A stretch of 6,682 bases of DNA from Bryobacterales bacterium (GCA_016880505.1 JAEHDI010000030.1:1-6682); one strand, 5' to 3'; positions 1 to 6,328 are shown, numbered from the stretch's first letter. The notes: a model not told the origin generated them from the letters alone. Numbers and translations: made by a program.

Positions 1-30
1 GCGAGTGCGCAGCAAGCCAGACAGAACAGT

Positions 31-1323
31 ATGATGACAGGCAGAGCCATGCGATTTCTTCTGAGACTCATCGATCCGGTTGTCCCCTTCCTGGAAAATC
101 AAACGGCAAGCATATCACTGCGACCGTCTGTCAGGGCGCTGGTGGCTGCCGTGCTGTTGACGGCGCCGGCCGGACTGCCCGGGGCTGAAATCTCCGAGCG
201 TGCGCGAAAGCTGCACGAAGACGCGTTCGTCTTTGACGGGCACGTCCACATGATCACGCGACAGTTCTACCACGGCGGGAATATCGGCGATCGCGTCCAG
301 GACGGGCAGGTTGATCTGCCAAGAATCAAGGATGGCGGCGTAGATGCCCTGTGCTTCACAGTTTATGTGACCGAGAAGTACTACCCGCCGCGGTACGAGA
401 CAAGGCAGGCTCTCCGGCTGATCGATTTCGCACTGGAACAGATAGAGAAGAACAAAGACCGGATTGAACTGGCCTTGAACGCCTCAGAGATCGAGCGAAT
501 CAACCGTTCAGGCAAGATCGCGGCGGTGCTCGATCTCGAGGGTAGCGCGGATCTGGACGGCGACCTAGGCGTCCTCCGAAACCTCTTCCGCCTGGGCCTG
601 CGAGTCATCCAGCTTCCGGCGCACAACTGGACGAGCAACTACGCCGACTCCTGTTGTGCACCGCCGAAATGGGGCGGCCTCAACGAGCGCGGGCGGGCTC
701 TTGTCCGCGAAATGAACCGTCTCGGGATGATGATCAACATTTCCCACGCTTCGGACCAGACCGTCGAGCAGGCGATCGACCTGAGTACCGATCCGATCGT
801 GGCCACCCATCACGGCCTCCGGAGCCTGAACGACATCCCCCGTAATATGCCTGACGGGCTGATGAAGAAGCTCGCGGCGAAAGGCGGCGTCATCGGTTTT
901 CACATCGGGAACGAGTTTCACAACCGGCCGATGTTCGAATGGCGAACGAAGCAGCAGAAAAAGGCCTTCTGGGACACGAGCACAATTGGCAAAAGAGAGG
1001 CCGCTCTTTCGATCGAGGAGATCGACCGGATTGTCGCACCCGAGTTCCCGATGGTGGGCATGAATCCTCCCGATGAGCTGATGTTTTCGGTGGACCAGTG
1101 GATTGACGTGGTCGATCGGGCGATCCAAGTGGTCGGCGAGGATCATGTGTCGCTCGGCAGCGATTTTGACGGAGGGCCTACCCCGCCGCGTGGAATGCGC
1201 GACATCCGGGACCTGCCGATGCTGACCGACGCGATGTTAAGACGGGGCTATTCCGAGAGCCGGATACGAAAGTTTCTGGGCGGGAACCTGATGCGAGTCT
1301 TCCGGCAAGTTACTGAAAAATAG
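31..1323 (+). CDS. M19-family (membrane dipeptidase-like) zinc hydrolase, probably exported
   Basis: This is a 430-residue metallohydrolase of the M19/renal dipeptidase family, whose members cleave dipeptides and some other amide substrates using a two-zinc site. Visible landmarks are DGHVH (69-73), LDLEGS with E170 as the likely bridging glutamate, ISHAS with H239, ATHHGLRSLND with H260 and R263, GSDFDG (376-381) with D378, and GGNLMRVF near the C-terminus. The canonical HxD zinc motif reads HxH here (H71, H73). A hydrophobic stretch at about 36-45 followed by APAG and PGAE looks like a signal peptide, so a periplasmic or secreted location is inferred, but about 35 residues precede it, which is long for a signal n-region. 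ATG 31 has no clear Shine-Dalgarno, ATG 49 is an alternative, and the frame is open to the window edge, so the start is uncertain. The substrate cannot be read from sequence. Family call is firm. Confidence 0.88.
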   Translation: MMTGRAMRFLLRLIDPVVPFLENQTASISLRPSVRALVAAVLLTAPAGLPGAEISERARKLHEDAFVFDGHVHMITRQFYHGGNIGDRVQDGQVDLPRIKDGGVDALCFTVYVTEKYYPPRYETRQALRLIDFALEQIEKNKDRIELALNASEIERINRSGKIAAVLDLEGSADLDGDLGVLRNLFRLGLRVIQLPAHNWTSNYADSCCAPPKWGGLNERGRALVREMNRLGMMINISHASDQTVEQAIDLSTDPIVATHHGLRSLNDIPRNMPDGLMKKLAAKGGVIGFHIGNEFHNRPMFEWRTKQQKKAFWDTSTIGKREAALSIEEIDRIVAPEFPMVGMNPPDELMFSVDQWIDVVDRAIQVVGEDHVSLGSDFDGGPTPPRGMRDIRDLPMLTDAMLRRGYSESRIRKFLGGNLMRVFRQVTEK

Positions 1324-1385
1324 AGATTTAGCGGCAAGAACCTCGCCATTCCCGCGTAGTTCTCAGTCTTTTCTATAAAAAGGGC

Positions 1386-1413
1386 TTGCATTTTTCGCGA
1401 GAATTCCTATACT
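1386..1413 (+). promoter_or_regulatory. sigma70-type promoter for the dksA-like gene
   Basis: TTGCAT (1386-1391) and TATACT (1408-1413) are separated by 16 bases, a close match to the housekeeping -35/-10 consensus. It lies in an AT-richer stretch between the dipeptidase stop and the DksA-like gene. Transcription would begin near 1420, giving a leader of about 70 bases before ATG 1490. No intrinsic terminator is visible between the dipeptidase gene and this promoter, so read-through from upstream is also possible. The call rests on sequence match and position only. Confidence 0.65.
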
Positions 1414-1430
1414 TTTGTGTCACCTATTAA

Positions 1431-1470
1431 GGGCCGCCGGCAGTTCGGCCCGAAAAGAGTCGACGGCGGC
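1431..1470 (+). promoter_or_regulatory. leader with two alternative GC-rich stems ahead of the dksA-like gene
   Basis: GGGCCG (1431-1436) pairs perfectly with CGGCCC (1446-1451) around a 9-base loop. The overlapping segment GCCGCCG (1433-1439) pairs perfectly with CGGCGGC (1464-1470), just before the Shine-Dalgarno at 1474-1482. The two stems share bases and cannot form together. Neither is followed by a run of T, so this is not a standard terminator. A role in controlling translation is inference; such short complements also arise by chance in GC-rich DNA. Confidence 0.3.
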
Positions 1471-1473
1471 TGT

Positions 1474-1482
1474 GGAAGGAGG
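1474..1482 (+). promoter_or_regulatory. strong Shine-Dalgarno deciding the dksA-like start
   Basis: GGAAGGAGG contains the full anti-16S complement and ends 7 bases before ATG 1490. It selects this ATG over upstream in-frame candidates such as TTG 1415, which would add 25 residues unlike the family and would lie only two bases after the predicted -10 element. Confidence 0.85.
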
Positions 1483-1489
1483 CGGTGGC

Positions 1490-1894
1490 ATGAAGGGGAC
1501 TTCGGTCAGCGACAGCAGGTGGCAGCAGAGGGAATCCTACCGCCGGGTGCTGCTCGACAAGAAGGCGGAGGTTCTCGCGAAGCTGGGCGGGAAATTCGAT
1601 ACCCTGGCGGCAATGGGACGGGTCGCCGAGGATGACCAGGCGACGATCTCGCATGACGAGTTCGTCCTGCTCAGGCTAAACAGCTTGGACTATGACCAAC
1701 TCAGACTCGTCGAGGAAGCGCTGGAACGGCTGAGGCACGGCGGTTTTGGTGTGTGCCAGCATTGCGGCGAACCGATCTCGAAAAAGCGATTGCAGGCGAT
1801 TCCGTGGGCACGAAACTGCATCGCGTGCCAGAATCTCCTGGCGGCACTGTCACCGGATGTTCAAGAGACAAGAGCGATATCGCCGGCACTGTGA
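1490..1894 (+). CDS. DksA/TraR-family C4 zinc-finger transcription regulator
   Basis: This 134-residue cytoplasmic protein belongs to the DksA/TraR family, which inserts a coiled-coil into the RNA polymerase secondary channel and tunes transcription, in many bacteria together with ppGpp. A helical arm (about 13-42), an acidic tip (AEDDQAT, 46-52) and a return helix (53-83) lead into a complete zinc finger, C-x2-C-x17-C-x2-C, with C89, C92, C110 and C113, followed by a short tail. Length is slightly below E. coli DksA (151). Aligned on DQAT, D49 matches DksA D74 and A51 matches A76, but the position of the functional D71 is Ala46, with E47 and D48 beside it. The start is set by an excellent Shine-Dalgarno. 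The Cas6-like gene follows after 21 bases, suggesting one transcript. Family membership is secure; whether it acts as true DksA or as a paralogue is open, so no symbol is given. Confidence 0.88.
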   Translation: MKGTSVSDSRWQQRESYRRVLLDKKAEVLAKLGGKFDTLAAMGRVAEDDQATISHDEFVLLRLNSLDYDQLRLVEEALERLRHGGFGVCQHCGEPISKKRLQAIPWARNCIACQNLLAALSPDVQETRAISPAL

Positions 1895-1915
1895 GTGCAC
1901 TGGTAGATTGGTCGG

Positions 1916-2887
1916 GTGACCGGTGCTCCACTGGTGCGGAAGCCCACTTTTGAGTTCTACGCGTACCGCCTGCGTTTCATTGCGGCCGATCCGTTGCGAT
2001 TTCCGGCCGGGGGCGCCGGCAACACGGTCCGGGGCGCGTTTGGCACTATTCTCCGCAGGACCGTGTGCGTTCCAGACTGCGTCAATGCGAAGACCTGCGC
2101 GATTCGGACGACATGCCCGTACGCACGAATCTTCGAACCGGCCGCGGCAGCAGGGCCCGGGCCCAGCGGATTGAAGGACTGGCCCCGGCCTTTCGTTTTG
2201 CGCGCCCATCATCTTGACGGGCGCACGCTCGTTCCCGGCGAGAGGTTTCACTTCGACCTGCACATTTTCGATCTACGCGACCCGGCTGTTGTTTACTTTG
2301 TGCTGACGTTCGCGCAACTCGCACAAGAAGGACTCGGCACTGGAAGGGGACGCGCCCGGCTGGAGACAGTCGATCAGCTCCGGCTGGACGGCACGGCTGC
2401 AGCGAGGATCTACGAAGGAGCTACTTTAGTGGTCCGGGATCCTGTGGAGCCGCTCGGTCTCAGCCTCGCTCCGGCAAACGACCCCGTGACGCGAGTGCGG
2501 GTGCGTTTTGTCACGCCTACCGAACTGAAGAGCGCCGGCGATATCGCGCCCCGGCCCGAATTCCAGACTCTGTTCGGACGCATCCGGGACCGCATCAGCG
2601 CCTTGCGTGCTCTTTACGGACCGGGGCCTTTAGAGATTGACTTCCGCGGCATGGGTGAGCGGGCGGGCCAAGTGCGGATGAGCCGCTGCAAGATCCGCCA
2701 TGTCGAGTCAGCACGCCGGTCCACGCGGACTGGGCAAACCCATCCGCTCGGAGGCTTCACGGGCGAGGCCGAGTACGAGGGGGAACTGGCTGAATTCCTG
2801 CCTTATCTCCATGCCGCGCACTGGACGGGCATTGGCCGCCAGACCGTCTGGGGCAAAGGCGTTATCGAGGTCCAGACGGGCTGTTAG
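1916..2887 (+). CDS. Cas6-like RAMP protein (PF10040 type), standalone
   Basis: This 323-residue protein resembles the family annotated as CRISPR pre-crRNA-processing endoribonuclease RAMP protein Cas6 (PF10040). Three parts support this. The N-terminal ferredoxin-like half has a GNTVRGAFG loop (35-43). A cysteine cluster follows (C51, C55, C61, C67) and runs into CPYARIFEP. The C-terminal domain (about 278-319) has GGFTGEAEYEG, FLPYL and the glycine-rich GIGRQTVWGKG loop. Cas6 enzymes cut CRISPR repeat RNA, but the first histidine here is residue 98, so the N-terminal catalytic histidine of characterised Cas6 proteins is absent. No repeat array or other cas gene is nearby. GTG 1916 is chosen because an in-frame stop (1904-1906) lies just upstream; GTG 1934 is an alternative, and neither has a good Shine-Dalgarno. 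It likely shares a transcript with the DksA-like gene. Its stop overlaps that of convergent etfA. RNA binding is plausible; actual function is unknown. Confidence 0.75.
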   Translation: MTGAPLVRKPTFEFYAYRLRFIAADPLRFPAGGAGNTVRGAFGTILRRTVCVPDCVNAKTCAIRTTCPYARIFEPAAAAGPGPSGLKDWPRPFVLRAHHLDGRTLVPGERFHFDLHIFDLRDPAVVYFVLTFAQLAQEGLGTGRGRARLETVDQLRLDGTAAARIYEGATLVVRDPVEPLGLSLAPANDPVTRVRVRFVTPTELKSAGDIAPRPEFQTLFGRIRDRISALRALYGPGPLEIDFRGMGERAGQVRMSRCKIRHVESARRSTRTGQTHPLGGFTGEAEYEGELAEFLPYLHAAHWTGIGRQTVWGKGVIEVQTGC

Positions 2888-3870
2888 CTTGAGCCTCTCG
2901 CCTTGCGGATCTCTTCGGTCAATGCGGGGACGACCTCGAAAAGATCACCCACGATGCCGTAGTCGGCAACCTCGAAGATGGGAGCTTCCGGGTCTTTATT
3001 CACGGCTACGATGGTCTTCGACCCCTTCATCCCGACTAGGTGTTGGATTGCACCGGAGATCCCAATCGCGACGTACAGCTTGGGTGAGACAGTCTGGCCC
3101 GAACTTCCGACCTGACGCTCCATCGGAAGCCAACCATTGTCACAGATAGGCCGGGAAGCACCGAGCTCGGCACCGAGAGCCTCTGCCAGCTTCTCGATAA
3201 TCTGGAGGTGCTCCTTCTCTTTGATGCCGCGGCCGACAGAGACGATCACCTCGGCGTTCGACAGGTCAACCGCGCCAGCGGATTCACGGAACGGCTCCAG
3301 CGGCGTCACGCGGATGACGGCATCGTCGAGTTCGGGTATAAATGTCTCCACCGGCGCAAGACCGGCTTCGAGGCTGTCCGCGCGGTAGGCGCCTGCCTGC
3401 ACCGACACGAAGTACGGAGCGGGACCCGTACAACGGATGTCAGCACTCAGTTTCCCCTGAAAAAGCTGCCGGACAAAAACTGGAACGCCGTCCACAACCA
3501 CGTGATGGATGATGTCACTCACGAGCACCCGGCCGAAACGCGTGGCCAACTTCGGTGCATAGTCCCGGGCCTGATACGTATGCGGAAACAGCACAAGGGA
3601 AGGCTGTATTTTCAGGATTAGGGCCTCCAAAGCCCCCGTGAAGCCGTCAGCAGTATACGTCGAAAGCACCGAGTGCTCGACGGCATAGACGCTATCCAGT
3701 TTCCACTTTGCGGCCTTTGACGCTCGCTCGCTTGCGGCGTTGCCGAGAACCGCGGCCGATACGGGCCAGCTCAAATCAGCGGCCATCTGCTGACCCGCGG
3801 CAAGCGCCTCCCACGACAGGCGGTGCCATGAACCGCCCTGTTGCTCCAAAACCACCAGGATTCGGCTCAT
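2884..3870 (-). CDS. etfA: electron transfer flavoprotein alpha subunit
   Basis: This 328-residue subunit holds the redox-active FAD of the EtfAB heterodimer, which takes electrons from acyl-CoA dehydrogenases and similar flavoenzymes and delivers them, usually to ETF-quinone oxidoreductase. An N-terminal adenine-nucleotide-like domain (about 1-190) precedes the FAD domain (about 205-320), which carries GASRPICD (R240 matches human R249), QVGSSGQTV (253-261), LYVAIGISGAIQH (265-277, H277 matches human H286), VNKDPEAPIF and VADYGIVGDLF. All are standard ETF-alpha signatures and the length is normal. ATG 3870 overlaps the etfB stop as ATGA, so translation is probably coupled; the local Shine-Dalgarno is weak. 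A longer in-frame reading to 4149 runs antisense-free through etfB in another frame and is not real. The stop overlaps that of the convergent Cas6-like gene. Confidence 0.96.
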   Translation of the reverse strand: MSRILVVLEQQGGSWHRLSWEALAAGQQMAADLSWPVSAAVLGNAASERASKAAKWKLDSVYAVEHSVLSTYTADGFTGALEALILKIQPSLVLFPHTYQARDYAPKLATRFGRVLVSDIIHHVVVDGVPVFVRQLFQGKLSADIRCTGPAPYFVSVQAGAYRADSLEAGLAPVETFIPELDDAVIRVTPLEPFRESAGAVDLSNAEVIVSVGRGIKEKEHLQIIEKLAEALGAELGASRPICDNGWLPMERQVGSSGQTVSPKLYVAIGISGAIQHLVGMKGSKTIVAVNKDPEAPIFEVADYGIVGDLFEVVPALTEEIRKARGSS

Positions 3871-4637
3871 AGCACTCGGGCCTCGAATCTGAGTTTCTCG
3901 ACCAGCTTCGCCGCCACGTCTTTCGCCGGACCTTCCAGCACCTGAACCTGTTTGGAATGCCGCGGTTGGTAAACCTTCTGGATTTCGACTTGCGGAGTGG
4001 TGTCCACGCCGAGATCCGTCGCGGTAAGCCGGCGCACCTCCTTCGTCCTGGCCTTCTTGATCCCCATGAGGGTGGCGTAGCGGAGTTTGCTGATGCCGGA
4101 CTGAATCGTCAGCACCGCTGGCATCGGCATCTCGATCCGCTGGAACCAACCGCCCTCCAGTTCCCGCTTCACCCGCAATGTGCCGTCGAGTTTCTCGACC
4201 TGCATGATGATAGTGGCGTGTGGAAGGCCGAGCAGCTCGGCAAGGACGACGCCCGTCTGACCTGCGCCAAGGTCATCGGACTGAAGCCCAGTGAGTATCA
4301 GGTCAGGGCTCTCGGATCCGACGGCGGCGGCCAGCAGGCGGGCCACACCGAGCGTGTCGATGGCGCCGAGGTTGTCCTCTTCGACGTGGATGGCGCGGTC
4401 CGCGCCTTTGGCCAGCGCTTCCCGGATCGTTTGGGCCGCCCGGGCGGGCCCGATGCAGACAACGAGCACCTCTCCACCGTACTTCTCCTTGAGCTGGAGT
4501 CCCTCTTCGAGGGCGTACGCGTCCGGCTCGTTGATTTCAAAGGAAAGGTCGCCTTCCTGAATCCAACGTGCAGATGAATCCGGCCGCAAGATGGAATCAC
4601 GTGCAGGTACCTGCTTAACGGAGACGGCGATTTTCAT
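3867..4637 (-). CDS. etfB: electron transfer flavoprotein beta subunit
   Basis: This 256-residue partner of EtfA begins MKIAVSVKQVP, the usual EtfB/FixA opening. NEPDAYALEEGLQLKE (36-51), GLQSDDLGAGQTG (117-129) and VKRELEGGWFQRIEMPMPAV (156-175) are family landmarks, and LRYATLMGIKKARTKEV (185-201) corresponds to the recognition loop that docks onto dehydrogenase partners. The nucleotide-loop QTG resembles AMP-binding ETFs more than the QVGP of FixA/bifurcating types, so ordinary electron transfer is favoured, though this is judged by eye. ATG 4637 is preferred over an in-frame TTG at 4652, which adds five residues before the conserved start. It lies 62 bases after fabF with no terminator or convincing promoter between, so co-transcription with acpP-fabF is likely. 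No dehydrogenase or ETF-quinone oxidoreductase gene lies in the window. Confidence 0.95.
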   Translation of the reverse strand: MKIAVSVKQVPARDSILRPDSSARWIQEGDLSFEINEPDAYALEEGLQLKEKYGGEVLVVCIGPARAAQTIREALAKGADRAIHVEEDNLGAIDTLGVARLLAAAVGSESPDLILTGLQSDDLGAGQTGVVLAELLGLPHATIIMQVEKLDGTLRVKRELEGGWFQRIEMPMPAVLTIQSGISKLRYATLMGIKKARTKEVRRLTATDLGVDTTPQVEIQKVYQPRHSKQVQVLEGPAKDVAAKLVEKLRFEARVL

Positions 4638-4699
4638 GTGTTCACCACTCAACCAGCGACCCGGAGCGCCATGTGTCGGCGGTCAAGACGAATCAGCAC

Positions 4700-5944
4700 T
4701 CAATCGCCGGCGTAGCGCTTGAAGATCAAGCAGCCGTTCGTACCGCCAAATCCAAACGAGTTGGATAAGGCATACTCGATTTTCATGGGCCGCGCCTGGT
4801 TCGGCACGTAGTCGAGGTCGCAATCCGGATCGGGGACCTCGTGATTGATCGTCGGCGGAGCGATCTGATCGCGAATCGCGAGAACCGTAATACCCGCCTC
4901 GATTCCACCTGCGCCGCCTAACAGGTGGCCGGTCATCGACTTGGTGGAACTGACAGCCACTTTGTAGGCGTGATCACCGAAACACTTCTTCACGGCCGCC
5001 GTTTCGATCCTGTCACCGACGTCGGTGGAAGTGCCGTGCGCGTTAATGTAGTCGATCTGAGACGGCTGGAGGCCCGCGTCACGAAGGGCGTTGCGCATGA
5101 CTCGGAAGGCGCCGTCGCCATCTTCGGAAGGCGCGGTGATGTGGTGCGCATCGCCGCTCATGCCATATCCGACAAGCTCCGCGAGGATCTTCGCGCCACG
5201 CCGTTTGGCCCACTCCAACTCCTCCAAAATAAGAATTCCCGCGCCTTCGCCGACCACAAAGCCATCGCGATCCCTGTCCCAGGGCCGGCTTGCCCGCTCG
5301 GGAGCGTCGTTGCGCGTCGACAGCGCCCTCATGGCGGCAAATCCGCCGATGCTCATCGGACAGACTGGCGCTTCGGCGCCGCCACAAATCATGACGTCCG
5401 CGTCGCCGCGCTCGATAATCCGGTACGAATCCCCAATGGCGTGTGCACCTGTGGTACAGGCCGTGGCGGTGGCGGAATTCGGCCCTTTCGCGCCGAAGCG
5501 AATGGAAACGTATCCCGAGGCGAGGTTCACGATGGTGGCGGGGATGAAGAAGGGCGAAATGCGGCCCGGCCCTTTCTCGATCAGGTTCTTGTGTTCCCGC
5601 TCGATGATCTCAAATCCGCCGATGCCACTGCCGATGTAGACACCGACCCTCTCCTGATCCTCTTCGGCCGTCTTCAGCCCGGCCGACGCAACCGCGAAAT
5701 CAGAGGCGGCGATCGCGAACTGAATGAAGCGTCCCATCTTCTTCAGTTCCTTGCGCTCGATGAACTGCTCCGGACTGAAGTCCCGGATTTCCCCCGCGAT
5801 ACGACAGGCAAAGGCCGTGGCGTCAAACGCGGTAATGTTCTTGATGCCGGAACGCGCGCTGCATAGCGCCCGCCAAGACTCCTCCGTACCGACGCCCACG
5901 GGTGTCACCAGTCCAATGCCGCTAACGACAACTCTACGCGACAA
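4700..5944 (-). CDS. fabF: beta-ketoacyl-ACP synthase II
   Basis: This 414-residue condensing enzyme joins malonyl-ACP to the growing acyl-ACP in the cytoplasmic type II fatty-acid synthase and releases CO2. The thiolase-fold active site is intact: C163 in TATACTTGAH, H303 in NAHGTSTDVGD, K335 in SSTKSMTGH and H340, at the same numbers as in E. coli FabF, with the gating-loop signature NSFGFGGTN near 395-403. Length matches the family (about 412). Translation must begin at TTG 5944, because the conserved opening SRRVVVSGIGLVTPVG follows at once, no ATG or GTG is available, and an in-frame TAG lies a few codons upstream. A purine-rich GGGGGAG sits just before it. acpP lies 40 bases upstream and etfB 62 bases downstream on the same strand. 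FabB is a less likely alternative given the close FabF match. Confidence 0.96.
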   Translation of the reverse strand: MSRRVVVSGIGLVTPVGVGTEESWRALCSARSGIKNITAFDATAFACRIAGEIRDFSPEQFIERKELKKMGRFIQFAIAASDFAVASAGLKTAEEDQERVGVYIGSGIGGFEIIEREHKNLIEKGPGRISPFFIPATIVNLASGYVSIRFGAKGPNSATATACTTGAHAIGDSYRIIERGDADVMICGGAEAPVCPMSIGGFAAMRALSTRNDAPERASRPWDRDRDGFVVGEGAGILILEELEWAKRRGAKILAELVGYGMSGDAHHITAPSEDGDGAFRVMRNALRDAGLQPSQIDYINAHGTSTDVGDRIETAAVKKCFGDHAYKVAVSSTKSMTGHLLGGAGGIEAGITVLAIRDQIAPPTINHEVPDPDCDLDYVPNQARPMKIEYALSNSFGFGGTNGCLIFKRYAGD

Positions 5945-5946
5945 AT

Positions 5947-5954
5947 CTCCCCCT
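5947..5954 (-). promoter_or_regulatory. Shine-Dalgarno supporting the TTG start of fabF
   Basis: Read on the minus strand this is AGGGGGAG, within a longer AAAAAGGGGGAG purine run. Its end is only 2 bases from TTG 5944, close for a ribosome binding site, though the AGGGGG part gives a spacing of about 4. It is the only plausible site for the forced non-ATG start. Confidence 0.55.
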
Positions 5955-5984
5955 TTTTGAAAAGCCTAACATGGGAAGTCGCTG

Positions 5985-6227
5985 TTACTTCTTGGCGGCC
6001 TTGGCTTCGATGTAGTCGACGGCGTCCTTGACGGTGCGGATTTTTTCGGCGTCTTCGTCGGGGATGTCCAACTCGAAGGCCTCTTCGAAGGCCATCACGA
6101 GTTCGACGATGTCGAGCGAGTCAGCGCCCAGATCATCGACGAATGAGGCGGTCCCATCGACCTGGCCCTCGTCGACGCCAAGCTGCTCGACAATAATCTG
6201 CTTCACCTTCTGTTCAACTGACGACAT
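5985..6227 (-). CDS. acpP: acyl carrier protein
   Basis: This 80-residue acidic protein carries fatty-acyl intermediates on a 4'-phosphopantetheine arm in the cytoplasm. The attachment serine is S37 in DLGADSLDIVELVMAFEE, the near-invariant AcpP motif, followed by the acidic helix II/III region FELDIPDEDAEKIRTVKDAVDYIEAK. Length and charge are typical. ATG 6227 is chosen over an in-frame TTG at 6239 because a GGGAGG Shine-Dalgarno (6232-6237) precedes it and MSSVEQKVKQIIVEQLGV matches the usual ACP start. fabF follows after 40 bases, the classic acpP-fabF pairing. The gene commonly found just before acpP in this cluster, fabG, is not upstream in this window, so acpP probably heads its own transcript. 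Confidence 0.97.
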   Translation of the reverse strand: MSSVEQKVKQIIVEQLGVDEGQVDGTASFVDDLGADSLDIVELVMAFEEAFELDIPDEDAEKIRTVKDAVDYIEAKAAKK

Positions 6228-6231
6228 GAAT

Positions 6232-6237
6232 CCTCCC
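6232..6237 (-). promoter_or_regulatory. Shine-Dalgarno of acpP
   Basis: GGGAGG on the minus strand lies 4 bases before ATG 6227. It settles the acpP start, and overlaps the alternative TTG 6239 codon, which is therefore unlikely to be used. Confidence 0.8.
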
Positions 6238-6302
6238 AAACTCGCTTGAAACCACTATAGCCTCCGGGCCGGCGGTTCCCTGAAAGACACAATCTCATAT
6301 TC

Positions 6303-6328
6303 GCTGGCCTGTCGGTGATCATGCCAGC
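6303..6328. repeat. inverted repeat in the acpP leader
   Basis: GCTGGC (6303-6308) and GCCAGC (6323-6328) are perfect inverted copies around 14 bases that include the palindrome TGATCA (6317-6322). It sits between the predicted acpP promoter and the gene, so it could be an RNA stem in the leader or a protein-binding site. No T-run follows on either strand, so it is not a typical terminator. Six-base arms can occur by chance. Confidence 0.3.

Noticed and set aside
565..1146. Minus-strand open frame opposite the dipeptidase
   Set aside because: Lies entirely within the M19 gene, whose motifs cover the same bases; composition is typical of a shadow frame.
1324..1385. Terminator after the dipeptidase gene
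   Set aside because: No stable stem followed by a T-run; the short complementary pieces are too weak.
1415..1489. Upstream TTG/GTG starts for the DksA-like gene
   Set aside because: They fall almost on the predicted -10 element and add residues unlike the family; ATG 1490 has a far better Shine-Dalgarno.
1850..2263. Minus-strand frame across the dksA-like/cas6-like junction
   Set aside because: Overlaps two supported genes on the other strand and shows no recognisable motif.
3871..4149. In-frame N-terminal extension of etfA
   Set aside because: Would overlap etfB out of frame for about 280 bases; the conserved EtfA start is ATG 3870 with the ATGA junction.
3957..4577. Plus-strand frame opposite etfB
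   Set aside because: Shadow of etfB, which carries clear family signatures throughout.
4925..5866. Long plus-strand open frame opposite fabF
   Set aside because: Antisense shadow of a fully recognisable fabF in GC-rich DNA; the translation has no family features.
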